Assembly (NCBI RefSeq): GCF_018326005.1
Contig: NZ_AP021903.1
Location: 310,001-374,000, forward strand
Length of the DNA stretch: 64,000 bases
Origin: Pseudomonas sp. Seg1
GTDB lineage: Bacteria; Pseudomonadota; Gammaproteobacteria; Pseudomonadales; Pseudomonadaceae
Direction of reading: 5' to 3'
The position numbers and the translations under genes were made by a program. Under the pieces are notes generated by a model, which searched no databases, was not told the DNA's origin, and saw nothing but the letters and a program-made list of their open reading frames with translations. Positions 54,601 to 62,632 of this stretch are shown here, piece by piece. Within the stretch, counting starts at the first letter, position 1; the number at the start of each line of letters is the position of its first letter.

Positions 54601-55034
54601 GACAGCGTTTGACCAAGCGCCCAGGGCGTTGTGGAAATGGAAATTGCGTCGATGACCGGGTTGCCTGCTCTATCCAGAGGCAACTTGGCGAAGCAGGTCA
54701 TGCCCTCAAGCTCTGTCCGCTCTTCATTTTCAAAGCCGCCTTCATCGGTCGAAGCCGTTTGTGGAGGAGGCAATACGCTTTCACAGATACGACTGATTTG
54801 CGATTTGTCGAAGATGCCAAGAAAAAGGTTATAGCCGGTAACAGTTTTTTCTTCGGCTACGTCGATGCTGAGCCAGTCAGCATCAGTTTGTTCAAGGTTG
54901 TTACGCCGAAGGGTCGTGGATTGCCATTCTTCAAGATCATCAAGATATTGCTCCAATCCGTAGGGGATGAAGAATTCGACCTTATGCCAGTAATCCAGAA
55001 TTGCGAGGGTTGTTGCTTGAGCGAGGGGGGTCAC
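51687..55034 (-). CDS. Large SF1 (UPF1/DNA2-like) helicase, possible defence protein
   Basis: This protein of 1115 residues (GTG start at 55034) has an uncharacterised N-terminal third beginning 'TPLAQATTLAILDYWHKVEFFIPYG'. Walker A is 'GPPGTGKTT' near residue 340, followed by an insertion of about 450 residues with coiled-coil character. Walker B is 'VFIDEAGQA' near 800, with the later motifs 'VVGDPLQIEP', 'SPFKAIRQAL', 'TVHTFQGKEEKTVFMVLG' near 1018 and 'VALTRAQHRVYLVGD'. These are the marks of AAA_11/AAA_12 SF1B helicases. Many defence systems use such helicases, but no nuclease partner is adjacent. Base composition appears lower in GC than neighbours. It is convergent with the RES toxin and directly downstream of tRNA-Thr. 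Confidence 0.82.
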   Translation of the reverse strand: MTPLAQATTLAILDYWHKVEFFIPYGLEQYLDDLEEWQSTTLRRNNLEQTDADWLSIDVAEEKTVTGYNLFLGIFDKSQISRICESVLPPPQTASTDEGGFENEERTELEGMTCFAKLPLDRAGNPVIDAISISTTPWALGQTLSSGLQSLSHDAFNSAREDLIQRLRNFMSSRGTFAGQSMQAHEVVKLQTLLCDWAGFTPDDAQPIAVLTAKVKPLNGSSSEKIVPDESEKDDEEDVLEELDILNSFYIRDIERAIEGVSSGTIPPTLAQFLSALPAINRIDLYSEGGCTAILNALRPRFLNRGHWLAEADQSMSLMQQFALNQIRQETQNDGLFAVNGPPGTGKTTLLRDLFADNIVQRARILAGLAKADDAFVKNSSRVRFKGNSNTVTLRPLIDALTGFEMVVASTNNAAVENISVDLVKRKALGEHWRHCGYLQPVAHNIAAKEGKGGATSPQGDQMPWGLISCALGNSRNRRLFNERFSMFSLKTKSSEQPKRFWDWLKEPNPVSFSDARELFHQADKAVEAALTERERLAELLDIVGQGTEADYLASSVALIQEAKAHVDVISAALTIKQHEVRTLQQTLQQLILEQQLIDRSSPGFWARLLRTQEAKAYVQQRKSNALNQLSTHQGITALQGKVTKHTDELNEATRDLENEKQKLSLLTQQWRNWCSEHDQLRTRLRVPRLPTRALDLVSDEQLQIEGLWHDEELAQLRSALFAAALQLQQAWVHETAQKGGALGANLVAVNKVLSNQVPEDPKHTLQIWQNLFMVVPVVSSTFASFANQFRGLGPGSLGWVFIDEAGQAVPQAAVGALWRAKRCVVVGDPLQIEPVFTLPTPLIDALGKLHPVTADNAYAPHCVSVQRLADQANRFGAYASFMDENIWIGSPLRVHRRCHEPMFSLANRIAYDNKMVYGLRTRVPMAAPLIDLASGWVDIRGAVERKQSVPEQIEFMIKVIVSLFQRDRVLPELYVISPFKAIRQALREQIMQVEWQPSVPKRDELKHWIKRSIGTVHTFQGKEEKTVFMVLGTDSENAGGAQWASSKPNLINVALTRAQHRVYLVGDVDLWGTLPYFKEASRGDTTLPRWKRADFAVIAQKMKPDKTGRKTPSL

Positions 55035-55122
55035 GTACTTATTCCCGAAAGTCCTTGTTCGAGCGCGCAGTTTACAACGGATGCTTTGACCGCAGTCAGC
55101 ACGCTTAATGTGGACGTTCCAG

Positions 55123-55156
55123 AAACAACAAAGCCCCTGCATTTCTGCAGGGGCTT
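55123..55156 (-). terminator. Terminator of tRNA-Thr
   Basis: On the minus strand AGCCCCTGCA, loop GAAA and TGCAGGGGCT form a perfect stem followed by TTGTTGTTT, directly after the tRNA. A long in-frame reading of the helicase gene would start inside this hairpin, which is why a later start was chosen. Confidence 0.85.
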
Positions 55157-55165
55157 CGTTTTGTA

Positions 55166-55241
<76 letters not shown>

Positions 55242-55659
55242 GTGTGGGCGACGATTATAGCGATTGGGTTGGTTCTGTAAACCCCTGAATTCAGACTATT
55301 TTTATGCAGGTGCTGGATCAGGTTCGGTGAAGAGGCTGTCTCTGCGTTTTGGCCCTTGAAAACAGGAGCTTCAACGGTCTGGCGCCTAAGGGAAGAGGGT
55401 GCGTTTTTCTTGAGCAAATCTGTCGTGCATAAGCGGTTTATGTCCTTTTGATTGGGAGCTTATGCACAACGGATCGACTGGATTGCTAGCGTTGGCATGA
55501 ATTTGCGGAGCGGTTCTCATTTTGTTCGCAAATCCCTGTTTTTCAGGTTTTTTATCTATATGAACAAAAAATGACCAGCTGTGCTAAAGCCTCGAAACAG
55601 GCGCGGATATTGGATCCACTGAAATTCCATCAACAGAGTTATCCACAGGCTGTGCGAAT
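55242..55659. other. 418-base spacer with DnaA-box-like sites
   Basis: No gene is seen. The spacer holds TTATGCACA (55460-55468) and TTATCCACA (55639-55647), both matching the DnaA consensus TTATNCACA, plus a near match CGTGCATAA (55424-55432). GTGCATAAGC (55425-55434) and GCTTATGCAC (55458-55467) are perfect inverse arms with a 23-base loop. The stretch at 55500-55600 is AT-rich. Confidence 0.35.
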
Positions 55660-56895
55660 TTAAACGCGCTCGGCCAACAACATGAAATTACGCGGAGTCA
55701 GCGGCGTATCGCAGAAGGTGCCAAGGCGTACGACGTATCCCAGCTCGACGAGGAAAAGTGCGCGGTCCAGATTCAGCCAAAGCTCCAGCGGTCGTCGGAA
55801 TAATCCTCGCAATAACTCCAGGTTGCGAACTTCGGCCAACCGCAGCCATCCGGCTGCTTCCAGCGCTGGCCAATCTTGCGAGCCAACTGTGGATAACTCT
55901 TTGAGCGCTGCCAGATCGCGACAGTAATCAGCGAATGGTTTGTCCAGCCAGGCGCTGGGTAGCGATGGCGTCGGCAAGTATTCGTCGACACCGCGCAGCT
56001 GTCGTTGCAGCAGATCGAAAGCCAAACGACGGGCCATCGAGGTATCGCGCTGCCGACGGACCCGTGCACCGGCGGTGACGGTTTCGCTCATTGGCAGGGC
56101 CAGATCTTCCACCGAGAGGTGTAGGAACGATCTCGATCCGACCGAGGACACTGGCTGATATTCGCTGCGGCTGATGCGGTTGTAGCAGCAAGGCGCGATT
56201 GCCATTTGTTGGCAACCGGCCGCGCTGGCCAGTTGCATCAGGCGCACATGCAGATCGCCGCAGGCGTGGAGGGCGACGGGCGTGTGGGCTGCGTTCAATA
56301 CACCTGAAGCATTCGCTGCCAACACATCCTGCTCGGCATGCAGCGCATGTAAATGATGGCGCTGACTCAACGCCTGACCGCTGGCGACCAATGCCGGATC
56401 GTATTCAACGCAGGTCAGCTGTTGGCCATCACTCAACAACCGCCGGCCCAGGTGGCCCTTGCCTGAACACCAGTCCAGCCAGTGCGTCGGTTGTGAGGCA
56501 AAAGCCAAACGGCTGGCAAATGCCTCGATCTGCTGCCACTTGCGTCCCGGCACATCGACATTCAAGCGATGTCCCGCAGCTTCCAGTGCATGCCCCGGCA
56601 ACTCACCAACAGCACTCAGCTCAGCCGACAACGCCGCCAACGAAGCAAACGGCTCCGGCACATCCACAAGATCAGCAGGTTGGTTGTGAGCGTTTTCTGC
56701 GTCTTCCAGAGTGCGCCCGCGTAGCCACAAGGCCAACTCCGGGTAGGACGCTTCCCAGGCAAGAGAACGATGAGTGAACGGACGAGGTTTCCACAGCGCC
56801 TGATGCTCAATCAAAAAAGTGTCCAGCGCGGTGAAGCGGGCGAGTAAGTCCTCGCCCGTCAGCACGCAGGAGGAGTCAACGCCCTTGGCAGGCAT
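55660..56895 (-). CDS. SAM-dependent methyltransferase
   Basis: This protein of about 411 residues contains a methyltransferase core: 'HWLDWCSGKGHLGRRLL' (SAM-binding motif I), 'LTCVEYDPALVASGQAL', 'VALHACGDLHVRLMQLA' and 'AIAPCCYNRI'. The pair 'HACGDL' and 'PCC' matches a family of methyltransferases of unknown target also found fused to other domains (METTL25/RRNAD1-type). The start is unclear: the ATG at 56895 overlaps the permease gene by 20 bases without a clear ribosome site. It is the last gene of the ABC importer run. Confidence 0.8.
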   Translation of the reverse strand: MPAKGVDSSCVLTGEDLLARFTALDTFLIEHQALWKPRPFTHRSLAWEASYPELALWLRGRTLEDAENAHNQPADLVDVPEPFASLAALSAELSAVGELPGHALEAAGHRLNVDVPGRKWQQIEAFASRLAFASQPTHWLDWCSGKGHLGRRLLSDGQQLTCVEYDPALVASGQALSQRHHLHALHAEQDVLAANASGVLNAAHTPVALHACGDLHVRLMQLASAAGCQQMAIAPCCYNRISRSEYQPVSSVGSRSFLHLSVEDLALPMSETVTAGARVRRQRDTSMARRLAFDLLQRQLRGVDEYLPTPSLPSAWLDKPFADYCRDLAALKELSTVGSQDWPALEAAGWLRLAEVRNLELLRGLFRRPLELWLNLDRALFLVELGYVVRLGTFCDTPLTPRNFMLLAERV

Positions 56896-57565
56896 CGACG
56901 CGCAACCATCGCTCCAGCTGTTTGAATGCCTGAACGAGAACAAACGACATCAGCAGGTAAATGACGCCTGCGGTGAAGAACATATCCACGGTGAGGTAGT
57001 TGCGGGCAATGATCGTGCGGGTAATGCCGGTGAGTTCGAGCAAGGTCACCGTGCTCGCCAGAGAACTGGCCTTCAGCATCAGGATGACTTCGTTGCTGTA
57101 GGCCGGCAGGCCGATGCGCGCGGCGCGCGGCAGGACGATATAGAACAATGCCTTGGCCTTGGACATGCCCAGTGCACGTGCAGCTTCGATCTCGCCCGGC
57201 GGGATCGCTTGAATGGCGCCACGCAGGATTTCGGCGATATAGGCAGCAGTATGCAGGGTCATCGTGGCGACGGCGCACCAGAACGGTTCTCGCAAATACG
57301 GCCACATGAAACTGTCGCGTACGGCGTCGAACTGAGCCAGGCCGTAGTAGACCAGAAACAGTTGCACGAGCAACGGAGTGCCACGAAAGAAAAAGATGTA
57401 AGCGTAAGGAAATGCGCGAACAAACCAGAGTTTGGAGGAGCGCGCGATGCCCAGAGGGATCGCCAGCAACAACCCGAGAATAACGGCGATGCCCACCAGT
57501 TCGAGTGTCAGGACGGCGCCCTGAAAGAACTTCGGCAGCCACTTATAGATGACTTCCCATTCCAT
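56876..57565 (-). CDS. Basic amino acid ABC transporter permease, HisM type
   Basis: This 229-residue inner-membrane permease has about five membrane segments and the ABC permease signature near 'EAARALGMSKAKALFYIVLPRAARIGLP'. The family block 'FFFRGTPLLVQLFLVYYGL' is typical of polar amino acid permeases (HisM/ArtM group). The ATG overlaps the preceding permease stop (TAATG). It forms the heterodimeric channel with the gene upstream. Confidence 0.9.
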   Translation of the reverse strand: MEWEVIYKWLPKFFQGAVLTLELVGIAVILGLLLAIPLGIARSSKLWFVRAFPYAYIFFFRGTPLLVQLFLVYYGLAQFDAVRDSFMWPYLREPFWCAVATMTLHTAAYIAEILRGAIQAIPPGEIEAARALGMSKAKALFYIVLPRAARIGLPAYSNEVILMLKASSLASTVTLLELTGITRTIIARNYLTVDMFFTAGVIYLLMSFVLVQAFKQLERWLRVDACQGR

Positions 57566-58257
57566 TACGTCGTCCTCACGAAGCCACGGGCGGCGCGTTT
57601 TTCCATGAAGTGCATGGTGGCCATCGCCAGTATGGTCAGGCCCAGATACATGACGGCTGCGACCAGATAGAAGGTGAATGGATGCTTGGCGAAGGTCACG
57701 GCGTTCTGCGCATTGCGCATGATTTCTTCCAGGCCGATGACCGACACCAGAGCGGTGTCTTTCATCAGGATCATGAACAGGTTGCCAAGGCCTGGCAGGG
57801 CGATCCGCCACATCTGCGGCATGATCAACCGGGTGAAGATCCGCCATTTCGACAGGCCCAGGGCCTGACCGGCCTCACGGTGTCCTTTCGGAATGGCCAG
57901 GATGGCGCCACGAAATACCTCCGTGGCATAGGCGCCGAAGCACAGCCCGAGTGCGGTTACGCCCGCCACAAAGGGGCTTAGCGCCAGGTCTGGATTGCCA
58001 AAGTATTCGCCAATGGCATTCATCGTCTTGACGGTGCCGAGGTAGATCAGCAGAACCCAAAGCAGTTCCGGCACACCACGTACGATGGTCGAGTAGGTTT
58101 CGCCAAGCCATTGCAGCGGCTTGTACGGGGAAGTCTTGGCCAAGGCGCCGAGCAGGCCGAGCACCAGTCCCAGGCACAGGGCCGTGAGAGCCAGTTGCAC
58201 GGTCATCAGCGCGCCGGCAGCGAGGGCCGGGCCGAATCCGTAGAGGTCGATAATCAT
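57565..58257 (-). CDS. Basic amino acid ABC transporter permease, HisQ type
   Basis: This 230-residue permease with about five membrane segments has 'YSTIVRGVPELLWVLLIYLG' and the EAA-loop 'EAGQALGLSKWRIFTRLIMPQMWRIALPGLG'. It pairs with the HisM-type subunit encoded 1 base downstream. The ATG at 58257 is used ('MIIDLYGFGPALAAGALMT'). Confidence 0.9.
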   Translation of the reverse strand: MIIDLYGFGPALAAGALMTVQLALTALCLGLVLGLLGALAKTSPYKPLQWLGETYSTIVRGVPELLWVLLIYLGTVKTMNAIGEYFGNPDLALSPFVAGVTALGLCFGAYATEVFRGAILAIPKGHREAGQALGLSKWRIFTRLIMPQMWRIALPGLGNLFMILMKDTALVSVIGLEEIMRNAQNAVTFAKHPFTFYLVAAVMYLGLTILAMATMHFMEKRAARGFVRTT

Positions 58258-58332
58258 GGATTTCTGTTCAAATTGCGGCAGGCAAAGTCGGGAGCCGGCG
58301 CCATCGCATGGCGCCAGTCCCACAGGTCAGGA

Positions 58333-59082
58333 TCAGTAGATGCTGAACGGGAAGTACTTGTCGTTGATCTTCTTGTAGGTACCGTCGGCGACGATTTCCT
58401 TCAGGGCGGCGTTCAGCTTCTCACGCAGAGGGTCACCCTTGCGCACAGCGATGCCGATCTTGTCGCTTTCCACGACCGGGTCGCCTTTGAACTCGTAGTT
58501 CTTGCCAGCGTCGCTTTTCAGCCAGTCGTAGTTGGCGTACTTGTCGGCGAGGATCGCGTCGACACGACCGGAAGTCAGGTCGAGGTAGGCGTTTTCCTGA
58601 GTGTCGTAGAGTTTGACGTTGACATCGCTACCGTAGGTGTCATCAAGCCAGGTGCCCGCCAGCGTGGCGCGCTGCGTACCGATGGCCTTGCCTTTGAGCG
58701 AGTCCTTGTCGGTTTTGAAGTCGACGTTTTTCGGGGCGATGAATTGCAGCTTGTTCGAGTAGTACGGGTCGGTGAAGTCCACCGCGCCTTTGCGCTCGTC
58801 GGTGATCGACAGCGAGGAGATCAGGAAGTCGAATTTCTTCGCGTTCAGGGCCGGGATGATGCCGTCCCAGTCGGAGGTGACCACGGTGCACTCGACTTTC
58901 ATCTTGGCGCACAGGGCGTCGCCGATGTCTTTGTCAAAGCCGACAACCTGGCCGCTGGCATCTTTGTTGTTGAACGGCGGGTAAGCCGCTTCGATGCCCA
59001 TCTTCAGGGTTTCGGCCATGGCACCGGCGCTGAACGCCAGGGTGACGGCCGCAGCCAGGAAGACCTTTTTATAGTTCTGCAT
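58333..59082 (-). CDS. Periplasmic lysine/arginine/ornithine/histidine-binding protein
   Basis: This 249-residue type II periplasmic binding protein has a signal peptide ('VFLAAAVTLAFSAGAMAE') and the family blocks 'KMGIEAAYPPFNNKD', 'GFDKDIGDALCAKMKVECTVV', 'DWDGIIPALNAKKFDFLISSLSIT' and 'VGIAVRKGDPL'-like 'KIGIAVRKGDPLREKLN'. It resembles HisJ/ArgT and the P. aeruginosa PA5153 protein. Two cysteines in 'CAKMKVEC' match the disulfide of HisJ. It lies between the ATPase and the permeases. Confidence 0.93.
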   Translation of the reverse strand: MQNYKKVFLAAAVTLAFSAGAMAETLKMGIEAAYPPFNNKDASGQVVGFDKDIGDALCAKMKVECTVVTSDWDGIIPALNAKKFDFLISSLSITDERKGAVDFTDPYYSNKLQFIAPKNVDFKTDKDSLKGKAIGTQRATLAGTWLDDTYGSDVNVKLYDTQENAYLDLTSGRVDAILADKYANYDWLKSDAGKNYEFKGDPVVESDKIGIAVRKGDPLREKLNAALKEIVADGTYKKINDKYFPFSIY

Positions 59083-59095
59083 GCATGTTGCTCCG

Positions 59096-59869
59096 TTAGC
59101 GGTTGCTGGACATGAATTGTTTGCAGCGCGCCGAAAGCGGGTTTTCGAACACCTGCTGTGGCGATCCTTGCTCTTCTATAAGGCCCTGATGAAGGAACAC
59201 CACTTCGCTGGAGACCTGACGGGCGAAACCCATTTCGTGGGTCACAAGCAGCATGGTGCGGCCTTCTTCGGCCAATGCGCGGATGACACTAAGTACTTCC
59301 TGAACCATTTCCGGGTCAAGCGCGGAGGTGGGTTCGTCGAACAGGATCACCTTCGGTTGCATGGCCAGCGTGCGGGCAATCGCTGCGCGTTGTTGCTGGC
59401 CACCGGACAATTGCGCCGGGTAGGCGTGGCGCTTGTCGGCGATACCGACCTTGGCCAGCAGCGCTTCGGCGACTTCGATGGCCTCAGCCTTGCTCTGGCC
59501 GAGCACACGGCGCGGTGCCTCGATGATGTTGTCGAGGATGCTCATGTGCGGCCACAGATTAAAGTTTTGAAACACAAAACCAATTTCGGAACGCAGGCGG
59601 TTGATCTGTTTGCCGTCGGCGGCAACCAGTTCGCCATTTTTGGCGGCCTTGAGCTTGAGTTCTTCACCGGCCACCAGAATCTGGCCCTGATGCGGGTTTT
59701 CCAGCAGGTTGATGCAACGCAGGAACGTGGACTTGCCGGAACCGGAGGAACCCAGGATCGAGATCACATCGCCGTCACGGGCGGTCAGCGAAATGCCTTT
59801 GAGCACCTCAAGCTTTCCGTAGCGTTTGTGCAAGTTGCGGATTTCAAGCGCGGGCGTGGCCTCAGCCAT
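59096..59869 (-). CDS. Basic amino acid ABC transporter ATP-binding protein
   Basis: This 257-residue ATPase of HisP type has Walker A 'ILGSSGSGKSTFLR', Q-loop 'FVFQNFNLWPHMS', signature 'AQLSGGQQQRAAIARTLAM', Walker B 'VILFDEPTSALD' and H-loop 'MLLVTHEMGF'. It heads the operon ATPase - binding protein - two permeases - methyltransferase on the minus strand, a gene order like P. aeruginosa PA5152-PA5155. Confidence 0.95.
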   Translation of the reverse strand: MAEATPALEIRNLHKRYGKLEVLKGISLTARDGDVISILGSSGSGKSTFLRCINLLENPHQGQILVAGEELKLKAAKNGELVAADGKQINRLRSEIGFVFQNFNLWPHMSILDNIIEAPRRVLGQSKAEAIEVAEALLAKVGIADKRHAYPAQLSGGQQQRAAIARTLAMQPKVILFDEPTSALDPEMVQEVLSVIRALAEEGRTMLLVTHEMGFARQVSSEVVFLHQGLIEEQGSPQQVFENPLSARCKQFMSSNR

Positions 59870-60421
59870 GTGCGTTCCTCATATATGTTGCGCTCCAGCT
59901 GTTGGGTGGCCTTCCTGGCGAGGCGGCCACGCTAGCATAGCGTTTCAATGGCAGCCAACAGCGCTACGAGCGGTAAACGGATGGCATGTGGCAGGTTGTC
60001 GCATCAGCACAGCTGACTGTCGCCCCATCAACAACCGAACGGGTGTTTGATCGTGCAATCCCGTGGGTGTCGCGTAAAAAAAGGCGCGATGTTGCCAGCT
60101 TTGGCGGGGTGTTGGAAGCGCTATCCGGCCGAACGTTCCTGAATCGCCCTTTTATTGTGCATCCCACACTTTTTCAGTGTGTTTCTGGTGCGCCCGATCG
60201 TTTGAAAAGTGAGTCGCAGGGTAACGCTCTGGCGTAATGCCATTAAATCCAAGGACTTGCGATGACTGTCCGGTCGCGCCGGAAACCGCAGGCCAGAAGA
60301 GTTTGAAACATTTTGGCGCAATTATTGCGTGCAGAATCTGGAACGCCCCGTTGGTTTCTTTTTACGAGAAGGAAAACCAGACAGGACGGACGCAATCGCT
60401 TTCCTCGCAAAGGTAGTTCCG
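59870..60421. other. Divergent spacer between the ABC importer and the permease
   Basis: This 552-base spacer contains no convincing gene. It carries a small hairpin CACACT/AGTGTG (60165-60181) and, near the permease, a sigma-54-type promoter listed separately. Confidence 0.4.
60313..60329 (+). promoter_or_regulatory. Sigma-54-type promoter for the permease
   Basis: TTGGCGCAATTATTGCG has the GG (60315-60316) and GC (60327-60328) exactly 10 bases apart, close to the consensus TGGCAC-N5-TTGC. It lies about 93 bases before the gabP ATG. Confidence 0.6.
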
Positions 60422-61813
60422 ATGAGCAGTACCCCAAGCTCCAATGGCCTTGAACAAGGGCTCAAACCGCGTCATGTGACCATGCTGTCGATCGCCGGTG
60501 TTATCGGCGCAGGTCTGTTCGTTGGCTCCGGCCACGCCATCGCTGCCGCCGGCCCTGCCGTGCTGCTGGCCTACGCCGCTGCCGGTACCCTGGTGGTGCT
60601 GGTGATGCGCATGCTCGGCGAAATGGCGGTTGCTTCGCCGGACACCGGTTCGTTCTCGACTTATGCCGACCGTGCCATCGGGCACTGGGCCGGTTTCACC
60701 ATCGGCTGGTTGTATTGGTGGTTCTGGGTATTGGTGATTCCATTGGAAGCCAACGCCGCCGCGACCATCCTGCACGCGTGGTTCCCCGATGTGGGTATCT
60801 GGGCTTTCGCTCTGATCATCACCATGTTGCTGACTGTGACCAACCTGTTCAGCGTGAAGAATTACGGCGAGTTCGAATTCTGGTTTGCCCTGATCAAAGT
60901 GTTGGCGATCATTGGCTTCATCATCCTCGGTCTGGCAGCGATCTTCGGCTTCCTGCCGAACAGCCAGGTCAGCGGTGTTTCGCACCTGTTCGACACGCAA
61001 GGCTTCCTGCCAAACGGCATGGGCGCGGTGTTGGGCGCGATCCTGACCACCATGTTCTCGTTCATGGGTACCGAAATCGTGACCATCGCGGCCGCGGAAT
61101 CGAAAAACCCGGGCAAGCAAATCTCCAAGGCCACCAACTCGGTGATCTGGCGGATCGGCTTGTTCTACCTTGTATCGATCTTCATCGTTGTGGCGCTGGT
61201 GCCGTGGAACGATCCTACGCTGGCCAACCTTGGTTCCTACCAGACCGTGCTTGAGCGCATGGGCATCCCTAACGCCAAGATGATCGTTGATATCGTGGTG
61301 CTGGTCGCTGTAACCAGCTGCCTGAACTCGGCGCTCTACACCTCGTCGCGCATGCTGTTCTCCCTGGGCAAACGCGGTGATGCACCGGGCATGGCGACTC
61401 GCGTGAACAAAAGCGGTACGCCTTACTGGGCGGTGATGCTGTCTACTGGTGCAGCGTTCCTGTGCACATTCGCCAACTACGTGGCTCCGGCCGCCGTGTT
61501 CGAATTCCTGCTGGCCAGCTCCGGCGCCATCGCGCTGCTGGTGTACCTGGTGATCGCCTTCTCGCAACTGCGTATGCGCAAACAGCGCGTGGCTCGCGGC
61601 GAGAAAATCGTCTTCAGCATGTGGCTCTTTCCGGGCCTGACCTACGCGGTGATCATCTTCATCATCGCGGCCCTGACCATCATGCTGTTCCAGGAAGCCC
61701 ACCGCGTGGAAATCCTCGCGACCGGCATGCTGAGTCTGCTGGTCGTCGCAGCCGGTCTGCTGGTGGCGCGCCGCCGCAAGCTGGAAAAAAGTGGTGCGGT
61801 GGTGCTGAACTGA
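60422..61813 (+). CDS. gabP: GABA-permease-like amino acid transporter
   Basis: This 463-residue APC-superfamily transporter has about 12 membrane segments and the amino acid permease opening 'GLKPRHVTMLSIAGVIGAGLFVGSGHAIAAAGPAVLLAY', 'MLGEMAVASPDTGSFSTYADRAIGHWAGFTIGWLYWW' and 'GTEIVTIAAAESKNP'. It is closest in my memory to GabP, the 4-aminobutyrate importer, although other GABA-like substrates are possible. Start is the ATG at 60422. A sigma-54-type promoter upstream fits nitrogen control. It ends in a strong terminator. Confidence 0.85.
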   Translation: MSSTPSSNGLEQGLKPRHVTMLSIAGVIGAGLFVGSGHAIAAAGPAVLLAYAAAGTLVVLVMRMLGEMAVASPDTGSFSTYADRAIGHWAGFTIGWLYWWFWVLVIPLEANAAATILHAWFPDVGIWAFALIITMLLTVTNLFSVKNYGEFEFWFALIKVLAIIGFIILGLAAIFGFLPNSQVSGVSHLFDTQGFLPNGMGAVLGAILTTMFSFMGTEIVTIAAAESKNPGKQISKATNSVIWRIGLFYLVSIFIVVALVPWNDPTLANLGSYQTVLERMGIPNAKMIVDIVVLVAVTSCLNSALYTSSRMLFSLGKRGDAPGMATRVNKSGTPYWAVMLSTGAAFLCTFANYVAPAAVFEFLLASSGAIALLVYLVIAFSQLRMRKQRVARGEKIVFSMWLFPGLTYAVIIFIIAALTIMLFQEAHRVEILATGMLSLLVVAAGLLVARRRKLEKSGAVVLN

Positions 61814-61830
61814 TCCGTAACACGTAATGC

Positions 61831-61878
61831 AAAACGGCCGCTGTCAGTGATGACGAGCGGCCGTTTTTGTTTGAGAGC
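61831..61878. terminator. gabP terminator / left 48-base direct repeat
   Basis: AAAACGGCCGCT and AGCGGCCGTTTTTG form a strong stem around a 13-base loop, with a T-run, 17 bases after gabP. The 48 bases 61831-61878 recur at 62633-62680 in the same orientation with only two differences (G/T at loop position 25 and A/T near the end). Confidence 0.93.
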
Positions 61879-61883
61879 TTTGC

Positions 61884-62291
61884 TCAGACGGGATGAACCC
61901 AATCCTCAATACGCAATCCGGAAACACGTTCAAATTCCCGCACATTGTTCGTGACTACGATAAGTCCAAGCGACCGTGCGTGGCCTGCGATCATTTGGTC
62001 GTACGGTCCAATGGGTGTTCCCGCTTTCGCAAGTTCAGATCGAATCATCCCGGTCTGTGCTGCTGCGTCATTATCGAAAGGCAAGATTTCCAATCGCGCA
62101 ACGAATCCTTCGACAACCGCTAGATTCTTTTCTGGGGCCGCGGACTTTTCAGCACCGTAAATAAGCTCCATGAGCGTGATAGCGCTGATGCACAACTGCC
62201 CGGAATGTCGATTGAAAGCTTCCCGGACAATTTGTGGTTTGTTCTTGATGGTGAAGATGCAGATGTTGGTATCCAGCATGTATTTGATCAT
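61884..62291 (-). CDS. vapC: VapC-type PIN-domain toxin
   Basis: This 135-residue PIN-domain ribonuclease has the acidic residues D7 ('YMLDTNICIF'), E42 ('ITLMELIYGAEKS') and D98 ('IGPYDQMIAGHARS') expected for Mg2+-dependent RNA cleavage, and 'VTNNVREFERVSGLRIEDW' at the end. Many VapC toxins cut the initiator tRNA. Its ATG overlaps the vapB stop by one base (TGATG). The module is bounded by two 48-base direct repeats. Confidence 0.94.
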   Translation of the reverse strand: MIKYMLDTNICIFTIKNKPQIVREAFNRHSGQLCISAITLMELIYGAEKSAAPEKNLAVVEGFVARLEILPFDNDAAAQTGMIRSELAKAGTPIGPYDQMIAGHARSLGLIVVTNNVREFERVSGLRIEDWVHPV

Positions 62292-62521
62292 CAGAACGAC
62301 TCGCGCTCCTGATCAGCGGGTTGCTCACGGTCAGCCATGAAATCAGGGGTGACGCTGTCGCCATCAAACCAGCTATCCCAGCTTTCTCCAGCAGGCGTAA
62401 TGACGCGTGTTCTGCCAATCGCGATGATTTCCACTCGTTTAACGTCGCCGGGCATCGCAACTGCCTTTGGCAGTCGAACTGCCTGACTTCTATTGCTCAT
62501 GAAAATTGTGGTCTGTTCCAT
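62291..62521 (-). CDS. vapB: VapB-type AbrB-fold antitoxin
   Basis: This 76-residue protein opens with the swapped-hairpin AbrB fold seen in VapB proteins ('TTIFMSNRSQAVRLPKAVAMPGDVKRVEIIAIG') and continues into an acidic, probably flexible tail ('WDSWFDGDSVTPDF', 'ADREQPADQERESF') that would bind VapC. It precedes vapC and, as is normal, the pair would autoregulate from the spacer at 62522-62632, where GGAGGTC precedes the ATG. Confidence 0.93.
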   Translation of the reverse strand: MEQTTIFMSNRSQAVRLPKAVAMPGDVKRVEIIAIGRTRVITPAGESWDSWFDGDSVTPDFMADREQPADQERESF

Positions 62522-62632
62522 ATTTGACCTCCAAGGTCTGCTCCTGCGATGAGCTCAGGATAGGTTGAGCTTGGGATATGTCAATGGGATATACATTGTC
62601 ATCGGACAAAGGGTAACCAAGCCATCCAAACT

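Noticed and set aside
55034..55142. Helicase start at 55142
   Set aside because: The ATG lies in the loop of the tRNA-Thr terminator and the first 36 residues have no family resemblance; GTG at 55034 begins at the conserved region.
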